From: Phycisphaerales bacterium UBA7800
GTDB lineage: Bacteria; Planctomycetota; Phycisphaerae; Phycisphaerales; Phycisphaeraceae
Length of the DNA: 28,819 nt
Direction of reading: 5' to 3'
Assembly (NCBI GenBank): GCA_002480565.1
Contig: DLCK01000027.1
Coordinates: 12,758-41,576, forward strand
Both the position numbers and the translations under genes were made by a program. Positions within the stretch are counted from its first letter, which is position 1, and each line of letters opens with the position of its first letter. The notes beneath the pieces were generated by a model that was not told the DNA's origin, did not search any database, and saw nothing but the letters and a program-made list of their open reading frames with translations. This document shows, one piece after another, positions 1 through 5,041 of this stretch.

Positions 1-95
1 CGGGGCGGGGGCGGGGCGGACAAGCCGCCACTCGCCCTTGCCACGCCGTTGCGGTTGTCTGGAGGATCGTTAAGTTCGAATAAAGAAATAGCCAT
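1..95 (-). CDS. Partial hypothetical protein, N-terminus only
   Basis: An open minus-strand frame starts with ATG at 95 and runs off the left edge without a stop, giving 31 codons. A good ribosome-binding site (AAGGGA, five bases before the ATG) supports the start. The peptide begins MAISLFELNDPPDNR and turns into a proline-rich run (SAPPPP) encoded by the GC-rich first 20 bases, so a low-complexity linker probably follows. There is no signal peptide or membrane segment in the visible part. I do not recognise the family. It reads away from the other genes, and its upstream side faces the 3' end of the small gene at 196-390. The ribosome-binding site and clean frame make a real gene likely, but nothing can be said about function. 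Confidence 0.45.
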   Translation of the reverse strand, partial: MAISLFELNDPPDNRNGVARASGGLSAPPPP

Positions 96-195
96 GGAAT
101 TCCCTTCGGTGGTTCACACCTAAAGGCCCATGGCTTGCTACGCACTACTTCGTGTTGGCTGGCTACCGGGCAAATATAAAATTAGAAATGTATTT

Positions 196-390
196 TTATC
201 CTCTTCGAATAATTCTTAAAACAGACTTCTTAATTTGTTCGTGAATATGACCTACACGTGCACCAAGTCGTTTTTCACCAGCTGGTGCCAACTCTTGTAT
301 CTCAAAATTGCCTGAGTCATCCTCAACGACAAGAGGCGCGGGCAACTCTCGTTTATTCACAAAAATAATGCCATTTTCATCCACCTTCAT
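196..390 (-). CDS. Small hypothetical protein, 64 aa
   Basis: A short charged protein starts with MKVDENGIIFVNKREL and ends in a basic tail (IKKSVLRIIRRG). AGGAAG about ten bases before the ATG at 390 is an acceptable ribosome-binding site. It lies 70 bp downstream of, and in the same direction as, the larger unknown gene at 461-952, so the two may be co-transcribed. There is no signal peptide or transmembrane segment. DNA here is visibly richer in A+T than the catabolic genes further on, which fits an acquired island. Function is unknown. The basic C-terminus could bind nucleic acid, but that is only a guess. A plus-strand frame across the same bases has no ribosome-binding site and is treated as a shadow. 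Confidence 0.5.
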   Translation of the reverse strand: MKVDENGIIFVNKRELPAPLVVEDDSGNFEIQELAPAGEKRLGARVGHIHEQIKKSVLRIIRRG

Positions 391-460
391 TTTGCTTCAC
401 TTCCTTTCCGCGCTCCATTTGTGCACTGATTTTTTTATCAAGGTACAATTATTCCCGTAT

Positions 461-952
461 CTATTCGGCCTCAAACTCATTTCTAGCTTCTTGTATGTCA
501 AGCAAGATTTCACGCCATTGATCACATTCTGAATAAGGAACCAAATCGATTTGCTTCCTTGTTTCCTTGTAGGTTTCTTTACCTAATAGCGTTCGACTTC
601 TTTGTATAAATTTATAGCTGAATACTGTAAGACCGCCTGTTTCAGCCCTTTTTTTTACTGCAGCTCTTGACACTCCGACATACATAGGAACCCATTGCAT
701 TGGAAGCAACAAACTACCTGTCTCTTTCCTCATTTCCTTATTCAGCTCTTTCAGCCACTGTCGAAAATGAGGAACCGGCCCTTCTTCTACATACCATCTT
801 GTTCCTTCTATCTTGTAAACAGCTGCTGACATCCCCCACATTCCCGGTATCGATACATGCTTAATAGCCTTTCTTTCTACCATGTGTATCATGATACGAA
901 AGGTTTCGAAAAACGCAGCCTTAAAGTTTCGATTTCCGCAACTTTTTGGCAA
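461..952 (-). CDS. Hypothetical protein with HTH-like segment
   Basis: The longest frame is 163 aa, but the true start is uncertain. Candidates are ATG at 952, ATG at 883 (peptide MVERKAIKHVSIPGMWG) and ATG at 832, which has GGGA eight bases upstream. The first 20 residues look less protein-like than the rest. Near the middle, VSRAAVKKRAETGGLTVFSY resembles the turn and recognition helix of MerR/excisionase-like folds. This is a similarity of pattern, not a confirmed domain. It is cytoplasmic, with no signal or membrane segment. It lies upstream of the 64-aa gene at 196-390 and is divergent from the broken nucleotidyltransferase at 987. Two palindromes sharing GTATC/GATAC half-sites lie at its 5' end. 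A DNA-binding regulator or excision factor of a mobile island is plausible. The family is not recognised. Confidence 0.5.
   Translation of the reverse strand: MPKSCGNRNFKAAFFETFRIMIHMVERKAIKHVSIPGMWGMSAAVYKIEGTRWYVEEGPVPHFRQWLKELNKEMRKETGSLLLPMQWVPMYVGVSRAAVKKRAETGGLTVFSYKFIQRSRTLLGKETYKETRKQIDLVPYSECDQWREILLDIQEARNEFEAE
847..897. promoter_or_regulatory. Two related palindromes, possible operator
   Basis: GTATCATGATAC (886-897) and GTATCGATAC (847-856) are both perfect palindromes built from the same GTATC/GATAC half-site, with centres 40 bp apart. They lie at the 5' end of the minus-strand gene at 461-952 and would be upstream of its start if translation begins at 832. Paired similar palindromes near a possible HTH gene suggest autoregulation. 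If translation starts at 952 they are inside coding sequence and the idea weakens. Confidence 0.3.
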
Positions 953-986
953 GCAGTAAATTTAATGAATTTGATAAAATGTGACC

Positions 987-1287
987 ATGTTCAATATCCT
1001 CAGTGTTGAACAATCTGCATTAAACGATGTTTGCTTTCGTCATATTTGTAAAAACTCTATCCCTGCTTGGGTCCACATTGCACGGTAACGATACACCAGA
1101 CAGTGACGTGGATCTGTTAGTGGAATTTCAACAAGGACAAAAGGTAGGCAATTTCAGACTCACTGAATTACAGCTTGCACTCGAAGACCTGATTGGGCGA
1201 AAAGTTGATTTACGAACGGCCAACGATCTAAGCAAGTATTCCCGTCAGCAGGTTTTAGAAGAAGCTATGGTTATTTATGAGCGATAA
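987..1287 (+). pseudogene. Frameshifted MNT-type nucleotidyltransferase antitoxin
   Basis: Two overlapping frames together make one MNT-domain nucleotidyltransferase of the MntA type, the antitoxin of MNT/HEPN pairs, which AMPylates its HEPN partner. The first frame starts at ATG 987 (MFNILSVEQSAL) and reads to CFRHICK. The second carries TLSLLGSTLHG, PDSDVDLLVEF (the G-S and D-x-D metal-binding motif), then GRKVDLRT and YSRQQVLEEAMVIYER, all typical of the family. The frames join if one A is removed from the five-A run at 1050-1054, giving a continuous protein of about 100 aa. The break therefore looks like a single-base insertion, or a sequencing error. Programmed frameshifting is possible but would need a +1 shift at a site that is not a classical one. 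An ATG at 1027 gives a shortened in-frame product, probably missing the first helix. Confidence 0.7.
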
Positions 1288-1311
1288 AAAATCCGTCCTA
1301 TCGCTCATAAA
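1274..1311. repeat. 13-bp perfect inverted repeat
   Basis: TTTATGAGCGATA at 1274-1286 is the exact reverse complement of TATCGCTCATAAA at 1299-1311, with a 12-base loop. The stem covers the stop codon of the nucleotidyltransferase and the ATG of the HEPN-like stub. No T-run follows, so a simple terminator is not indicated. It could be a mobile-element footprint or an mRNA structure controlling the overlap. Confidence 0.6.
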
Positions 1312-1384
1312 CCGCGATATTAGAGCTATAGAACCCATTCTAAATCCATCACTTAACATGTCATCAAATTTCCAATCGAATTAA
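1277..1384 (+). pseudogene. Very short HEPN-like stub after MNT gene
   Basis: A 35-codon frame starts at ATG 1277, overlaps the last 11 bases of the nucleotidyltransferase gene, and stops at TAA 1382-1384. The position and overlap are what is expected for the HEPN toxin (HepT) of an MNT/HEPN operon. The peptide MSDKKSVLSLINRDIRAIE could be the first helix of that fold. The RxxxxH ribonuclease motif and the rest of the usual 110-140 residues are missing. The assignment rests mainly on position. Because this stretch lies in a 13-bp inverted repeat, it could equally be non-coding. Confidence 0.25.
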
Positions 1385-1387
1385 AGC

Positions 1388-1429
1388 TAGACCCGCAACG
1401 AACCGTTGTGTATAGTATTAATATACACA
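1388..1429 (+). promoter_or_regulatory. Promoter with dyad operator, nucleotidyltransferase operon
   Basis: A sigma-70-like promoter is readable as TAGACC (1388-1393), a 17-base spacer, and TATAGT (1411-1416). A perfect 8-bp dyad, TGTGTATA at 1407-1414 and TATACACA at 1422-1429 with a 7-base centre, covers the -10 box and the start region. The ribosome-binding site GGAG (1433-1436) follows directly. This layout fits autorepression, and the winged-helix protein of the operon is the obvious candidate repressor. Confidence 0.5.
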
Positions 1430-1441
1430 TATGGAGCTATC

Positions 1442-1996
1442 ATGGATCGCACACAAGCCACTTCAGCACTTAAACAAACCGGCAAACTGCTTCAAGAGTC
1501 CGGCCATCGGGATACGGTGATTGTGATTTTGGGCGGTTCAGTGGCTGCGATGTCTGTTGCGAATATGCCAGCGACGCGCGTGACGCATGATTGTGATGTG
1601 CTGGTCAGTGAACCCAACGATCAATGGCAGGTCGTGCAGGCCGCATCGCAACAAATCGCCAAACAAAACGGTTTGCCGGAGAACTGGCTCAATCATGACA
1701 GTCGCATGTATGCCCACCTGTTACCCATTGGCTGGCGAAGTCGATGTGAAGAAGTTGGCACATTCGGTCCGCTACATGTGCTGGCCATTAGTCGTCTGGA
1801 TTTGATGGCTATGAAACTCATGGGGACACCGGTCAGGCCGCAAGACCTTGAAGACATATTGGCAATGAAGCCCACCAAGGATGATTTAAAATTCCTGCAT
1901 CAACACTTGGACCGACTGGATGAAGAATCATACACACGCGAAACGCACGACAACGAACGGGCCATATTGAAAGAACTGGAAGAATCAGATGGCTAA
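1442..1996 (+). CDS. DUF6036-type nucleotidyltransferase
   Basis: This 184-aa cytoplasmic protein has the minimal nucleotidyltransferase signature: GGS at residues 31-33 and DCD at 50-52 (HDCDVLV), the two acidic residues that bind metal. The later segment ISRLDLMAMKLMGTPVRPQDLEDI matches the conserved helix of DUF6036/AbiEii-like proteins. Related proteins often sit in toxin-antitoxin or phage-defence pairs, where they transfer nucleotides to RNA or protein targets. The substrate here is unknown. The start at 1442 is chosen because GGAG lies five bases upstream. A longer frame from 1406 would run through the promoter dyad. Its stop overlaps the next gene by 8 bp, indicating translational coupling. 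Confidence is high for the fold, and moderate for a toxin or defence role. Confidence 0.75.
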   Translation: MDRTQATSALKQTGKLLQESGHRDTVIVILGGSVAAMSVANMPATRVTHDCDVLVSEPNDQWQVVQAASQQIAKQNGLPENWLNHDSRMYAHLLPIGWRSRCEEVGTFGPLHVLAISRLDLMAMKLMGTPVRPQDLEDILAMKPTKDDLKFLHQHLDRLDEESYTRETHDNERAILKELEESDG

Positions 1997-2735
1997 AAAA
2001 GAAATCGACAAAGTGATTGCTCAGTGGGCAAAGGTCGGCGTGTTTTTTGGTGGCTCTGTCGCACGCAAAACACCTGATCTTGAACGCCTGCTTTTAAACA
2101 CGGCCCAATGCGTTTGTGGCAGTGCGCGATTGTTTTACCATTGTGTCTCATGGCTCAGTCAATACGGGAATTTTGTCGCTCGCCACCGGCTCAAACATTT
2201 GACGCAAACCGGTCTGCCAGTTGAACATCAACCCGCACTTGCTGCATTGCTTTCGTTGGCAGTGAAACACGGCGCATCAAGAGAACTTCTCATTGCTGCT
2301 GATGTCTGTCAGAAAGTTGATGCACCACGCCCCTTGTTTGATGTACAACAACGATCAAAGACATTAGCCAATATCGCAAAGCAACAGGCTAGTGATGAAG
2401 CTTTACATTGGAACCTCTGGGTCACTGATCAAGCACCCAAATTGGATGCGATCCGCCCTGCTCATTGGATCATCGAACGCAATACTGACTATCTTGCACG
2501 AATCATTCGTAAGGGTGATTTGAGATGTTCAATTCTTCAGGTACTCGAACACGACACACCCAACAGAACTGTTGAGTCTGAAATATCCTTGGCTCAATTG
2601 TGCTCGGCCAATCGCATCGCGGTACGCCACGCGCTTGATGATTTGGAACTTGAAGGTTTTATTGAACGAATCAAAACACCAGGCACACGCAACATTCAAA
2701 TTCAGCTTACAGCACCTGCCACTGCACTTGGTTAA
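1989..2735 (+). CDS. Helical protein with C-terminal winged helix
   Basis: This 248-aa partner is translated from an ATG overlapping the end of the nucleotidyltransferase gene by 8 bp. The first two thirds look mostly alpha-helical, with no signal or membrane segment. Residues about 170-245 look like a GntR-type winged helix: SILQVLEHD, then LAQLCSANRIAVRHALDDLE, then LEGFIERIKTPGTRNIQIQL as the wing. This is the reverse domain order of AbiEi, whose winged helix is N-terminal. By position it is the likely DNA-binding antidote and autorepressor of the module. A short GGSVAR segment near the N-terminus recalls a nucleotidyltransferase loop but has no D-x-D after it. I do not recognise a named family for the N-terminal part. 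No terminator is visible directly after the gene. Confidence 0.65.
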   Translation: MAKKEIDKVIAQWAKVGVFFGGSVARKTPDLERLLLNTAQCVCGSARLFYHCVSWLSQYGNFVARHRLKHLTQTGLPVEHQPALAALLSLAVKHGASRELLIAADVCQKVDAPRPLFDVQQRSKTLANIAKQQASDEALHWNLWVTDQAPKLDAIRPAHWIIERNTDYLARIIRKGDLRCSILQVLEHDTPNRTVESEISLAQLCSANRIAVRHALDDLELEGFIERIKTPGTRNIQIQLTAPATALG

Positions 2736-2882
2736 CGCACGTCTGACGGCAAAGAAATCAGCGGCTGATATTGATACTGCTACGCAGCACTATTTGCGAT
2801 TTCTCCCCTTCACCCGCTGCCACCCCAGCTCGCAACTGGGTTGATTGGGGCAACTGGTAGCATCAAGCATAACAGCCAAACA

Positions 2883-2924
2883 CCGCACCAGTTTTCTGAC
2901 GCTGGTGTGGAAAAGGCATAAAAT
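2883..2924 (+). promoter_or_regulatory. Promoter with overlapping dyad, AbrB-like gene
   Basis: CTGACG (2896-2901), a 17-base spacer and TAAAAT (2919-2924) form a sigma-70-like promoter. A dyad, CCGCACCAG at 2883-2891 and CTGGTGTGG at 2902-2910 (one G-T pair), overlaps the -35 box and spacer, as expected for an antitoxin-bound operator. A direct repeat GCAACTGG occurs at 2832 and 2850, just upstream. The stretch between 2736 and this promoter otherwise shows nothing. Confidence 0.45.
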
Positions 2925-2957
2925 GAGATACCATGATAACTCTGCAAGGAAATTCCC

Positions 2958-3197
2958 ATGGCAATCACGAACACTGACAGTAAAGGACGTGTAACGTTAG
3001 GCCCTCGGTTTGCCAATCGCGAAGTCGTCATTGAGGAAATCAATGAATCATCACTTCGGATCATTCTGGCCAGCGCCATTCCAGTAAACGAGGCTTGGTT
3101 ATACGCAAATAAAAAAGCCTTGGCAGCCGTTCGCAAGGGATTGAATCAAGCTCGAGCAGGTAAGACCAGTAAAGCCCCAAATCTGCGCAAGCGATGA
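2958..3197 (+). CDS. AbrB/MazE-like antitoxin, partner missing
   Basis: This 79-aa protein opens with ITNTDSKGRVTLGPRFANRE, a swapped-hairpin AbrB/SpoVT-type DNA-binding fold in which the D-x-K-G-R motif forms the DNA-contacting loop. The C-terminal half, with a helix and basic tail ending NLRKR, would be the toxin-binding region. AAGGAAA six bases before the ATG supports the start. Such proteins normally repress their own operon and neutralise a nuclease toxin encoded next to them. Here the next frame begins in a perfect ATGA overlap (ATG at 3194) but stops after 22 codons at 3262, inside the convergent HicB gene. The toxin therefore seems to be deleted or replaced. It may be an orphan antitoxin that survives as a regulator or anti-addiction factor. 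Confidence 0.7.
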   Translation: MAITNTDSKGRVTLGPRFANREVVIEEINESSLRIILASAIPVNEAWLYANKKALAAVRKGLNQARAGKTSKAPNLRKR

Positions 3198-3224
3198 ATG
3201 AGAAAGTCAGTCACCAAAGTATGG

Positions 3225-3644
3225 TTAACGTGATGAACCAGTCTTTGCACGTGTGCGACTAGTTTTAGTGGTAACCTTGCGCACCTTTGCCGTACGCTTC
3301 GTTTTACTCGCAGGAATCCGTTGATCCACTGCTTCTTTCAGGCGCTCGGCCACCCAGCCATTTAAACTCACACCTTCAATTGCCGCTACCATGTTGAGCT
3401 TACGATGCAGGATAGAATCCAATCGCACAACAAACTTACCCGAACAAGGTTTGTCTGGATCTTCGCCACGTTCTTGGCAGAATGCCAGGTAATCATCAAC
3501 TGATTCGTGAAACGCTTTTTCAACTGCCTTGACTGATTGGCCTTGAAAAGTCACCACGTCGCGGATGCCCATCACTTCACCATGTAGAACACCTGCATCG
3601 GCATCGAATTCTACTTGTCCGATATATCCTTTGTATTGCATCAT
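3225..3644 (-). CDS. hicB: HicB family antitoxin
   Basis: This 139-aa protein shows the two-part HicB layout. Residues 1-65 form the partial RNase-H-like fold that binds HicA (YIGQVEFDADAGVLHGEVMG, ending DDYLAFCQERGEDP). Residues about 68-105 form a ribbon-helix-helix DNA-binding part (GKFVVRLDSILHRKLNMVAA). A Lys/Arg/Thr-rich tail (110-139) is an unusual extension that may add non-specific DNA contacts. It neutralises HicA and should repress the operon by binding the dyad at 3900-3922. Its start overlaps the hicA stop by four bases (ATGA). Two adjacent ATG codons (3644 and 3641) are equally possible starts. Gene order, toxin first, is the usual one. Its 3' end overlaps the leftover 22-codon frame downstream of the AbrB-like gene. 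Confidence 0.85.
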   Translation of the reverse strand: MMQYKGYIGQVEFDADAGVLHGEVMGIRDVVTFQGQSVKAVEKAFHESVDDYLAFCQERGEDPDKPCSGKFVVRLDSILHRKLNMVAAIEGVSLNGWVAERLKEAVDQRIPASKTKRTAKVRKVTTKTSRTRAKTGSSR

Positions 3645-3892
3645 GGTTTGACTCCTGCTTCTGTGAGAAATCTTCTCATAGACTTCACAGCACCTTTATC
3701 GGTTTCCTTCTGAGGATGTGGCCGATGAAAGACGGCACGGACACCATTAAGAAAGATTCGCACGCGCGATCCGTTGCCCTCGCTGATCTCTGCTCCAAGG
3801 GCTTTGAGCATTGTTTCGATATCCGACCATCGAATATTCGATTGCACAGGATCAGTAAAGATGGCCTGAATAGCCTGATCATGCTTGCCCAT
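3641..3892 (-). CDS. hicA: HicA family toxin (mRNA interferase)
   Basis: The product is a small double-stranded-RNA-binding-fold toxin that cleaves mRNA when HicB is lost. From ATG 3892 it is 83 aa: a first helix, then IRWSDIETMLKALGAEISEG, the strand-loop GNGSRVRIFLNG, FHRPHPQK, and the closing helix VKSMRRFLTEAGVKP. The usual G-S-H loop reads G-S-R here, and histidines occur instead in FHRPHP. This variant is, as far as I recall, common in one HicA subgroup, so loss of activity cannot be concluded. A longer frame reaches 3949 but would run through the promoter and operator. Starting at 3892 places the ATG seven bases after the -10 box, so the mRNA may be leaderless. The stop overlaps hicB by four bases. 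Confidence 0.82.
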   Translation of the reverse strand: MGKHDQAIQAIFTDPVQSNIRWSDIETMLKALGAEISEGNGSRVRIFLNGVRAVFHRPHPQKETDKGAVKSMRRFLTEAGVKP

Positions 3893-3899
3893 AGTGCGC

Positions 3900-3928
3900 A
3901 TAGTACCATTTTGTGATACTATCGGCAA
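3900..3928 (-). promoter_or_regulatory. hicAB promoter with spacer operator
   Basis: On the minus strand TTGCCG (3928-3923), a 17-base spacer and TACTAT (3905-3900) form a promoter. The whole spacer plus -10 box is a dyad with 9-base arms and one mismatch, ATAGTACCA (3900-3908) and TGATACTAT (3914-3922). HicB binding there would block RNA polymerase directly. Confidence 0.5.
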
Positions 3929-4008
3929 GAGCAACTTGGAACTATACACCTATCTTCATGCATGTTTTCCGGTGTCTTACCCCGGAGGTCGTTTTTGAAG
4001 CGAAAAAT

Positions 4009-4032
4009 TGCCCCATTTTCTGCCCCATTTTT
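4009..4032. repeat. 12-bp tandem repeat, two copies
   Basis: TGCCCCATTTTC (4009-4020) is followed at once by TGCCCCATTTTT (4021-4032). It lies in an open plus-strand frame from ATG 3958 to TGA 4069-4071 that would read CPIFCPIF. The frame could be the C-terminal stub of a lost protein, possibly an integrase given the tRNA fragment nearby, but nothing in it is diagnostic. Confidence 0.5.
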
Positions 4033-4146
4033 ACTGATAAAGATGGAATATATGACTATGATGGTAATTGACTCAGAAATCGTAAATTGTTTAATTTAAT
4101 GCAATTCTGAATCATTACTCAACTTGCGAAATGGACGATTTAACGC

Positions 4147-4188
4147 CTCATAACCCGGAGGCCGTTGGTTCGAATCCAGCCCTCGCTA
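4147..4188 (+). other. tRNA 3' fragment (CAU anticodon), candidate att site
   Basis: The sequence from CTCATAA (4147-4153, a seven-base anticodon loop with CAU) to CGCTA (4188) matches the 3' half of a tRNA. It has the anticodon 3' stem CCCGG, a short variable region, the T arm GTTGG-TTCGAAT-CCAGC with five pairs and the standard seven-base loop, and the acceptor strand CCTCGCT plus discriminator A. The 5' half is absent. AGCGAGG does not occur upstream, and the bases before the loop do not pair with CCCGG. It is therefore not a working tRNA. Such 3' halves are left when integrative elements recombine at tRNA genes. A weaker copy of the anticodon/variable part lies at 3978-3993 (14 of 16 bases match). 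Confidence 0.75.
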
Positions 4189-4210
4189 TTTTTTGACTCA
4201 GTAGAGTTGG

Positions 4211-4255
4211 ATAAAGGCTGATCTTAACTTCTTGCAAGTTTGGATCGGCCTTTAT
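4211..4255 (+). terminator. Strong hairpin terminator after tRNA fragment
   Basis: ATAAAGGCTGATC (4211-4223) pairs with GATCGGCCTTTAT (4243-4255) over 13 positions with one G-U. The loop contains a smaller stem AACTT/AAGTT. A T-rich stretch (TTTATTGTTT) follows, and six T residues lie just upstream at 4189-4194. It separates the island from the following genes. The rest of the gene-free stretch 3950-4472 holds only the tandem repeat, tRNA fragment and promoter listed separately. Confidence 0.65.
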
Positions 4256-4346
4256 TGTTTGCACATAATGCCCGATCATTTCACGCTTTCTTCAAGTGTC
4301 CCACCAGCTAGAGCCTTTAACCTAAATCAATTGAATCAACCATTCA

Positions 4347-4375
4347 TTGACTCATAAAGCCTGACATGTGATACT
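4347..4375 (+). promoter_or_regulatory. Sigma-70-like promoter for membrane protein gene
   Basis: TTGACT (4347-4352), a 17-base spacer and GATACT (4370-4375) lie about 90 bases before the ATG at 4473. The match to consensus is good at -35 and moderate at -10. Confidence 0.4.
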
Positions 4376-4472
4376 CACACTCCTACATAAACCCTTTGTG
4401 AATTCGAAGCACTCGCTTCTCCAAAGGCCGCAACACCGATCAGCTCCAGACGTTTTGCCAGGGGACAATTTC

Positions 4473-5018
4473 ATGACAGATGAATTCCAAGTGGGTCCAG
4501 ATATCGCAACTTTGCCAGGCGACGAGTCTCTGAGCAAAGAGTCACCACGGCCATATCGCTATAGCCTGCTTGGACTGCTCATGGGTGTATTGGCGTTGGG
4601 ATTGGCTGTTGTCCCCTCAATGGTCTGGGATCGCCCCTTACCCAATCCATTTGCTGAAACTCCCCCACCACCTGAACCCAAGACCCAACACGAAGGTGGC
4701 GTGACATTGAAAATCAAAAATTTTTCCATGACACTCAGTGGCAAAGAAGTTCCAATCAAAGAAGACAAACCTGATCCTTCACTTTCAAGTGATCCAGTCA
4801 AGTGGTTTACGATCTCAGCCATCTGCATAGCAATCGCCAGCATACTCACCGCATCCATCGCACAATTTCACGAAAAGCACACCTCACTGACTCTCAGCGC
4901 CGTCGGACTCTCCGTAGCTGCGTTAACTTGGCAGTACATTGTCATCGGACTGCTGATCGGTGCAGCAATCGCAGTACTGCTATTCGTATTAATTGCCTTG
5001 GGAGGCGTCAGTGCCTAA
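4473..5018 (+). CDS. Four-TM hypothetical inner-membrane protein
   Basis: Start 4473 is chosen because AGGGGA lies seven bases upstream. A longer frame from 4368 has no such support. The 181-aa protein has a 28-residue hydrophilic N-terminus and a membrane segment about 29-50 (YSLLGLLMGVLALGLAVVPS). A proline-rich and charged stretch of about 55 residues follows (PETPPPPEPK). Three closely spaced hydrophobic segments then run from about residue 107 to the end. The 55-residue loop is probably on one face of the membrane and carries KIKNFSMTLSGKEVPIK, which could be a beta-rich ligand or partner site. I do not recognise a named family. It is convergent with the sulfatase gene (23 bp apart), so it is unlikely to share its regulation. 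Confidence 0.6.
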   Translation: MTDEFQVGPDIATLPGDESLSKESPRPYRYSLLGLLMGVLALGLAVVPSMVWDRPLPNPFAETPPPPEPKTQHEGGVTLKIKNFSMTLSGKEVPIKEDKPDPSLSSDPVKWFTISAICIAIASILTASIAQFHEKHTSLTLSAVGLSVAALTWQYIVIGLLIGAAIAVLLFVLIALGGVSA

Positions 5019-5041
5019 CAAGCTTACACAACTGACATCAC

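Noticed and set aside
1..20. GC-rich CGGGG repeats as a regulatory or G-quadruplex element
   Set aside because: They are explained as the proline-rich codons of a truncated minus-strand gene. The window edge prevents more.
308..532. Plus-strand 74-codon frame
   Set aside because: Antisense to two better supported small genes, no ribosome-binding site, and hydrophobic low-complexity content.
4009..4032. CRISPR-like repeat
   Set aside because: Two tandem 12-bp units without spacers, and no cas genes anywhere in the window.
4147..4188. A complete tRNA-Met gene
   Set aside because: Only the 3' half is present. No 5' acceptor, D arm or anticodon 5' stem can be found upstream.
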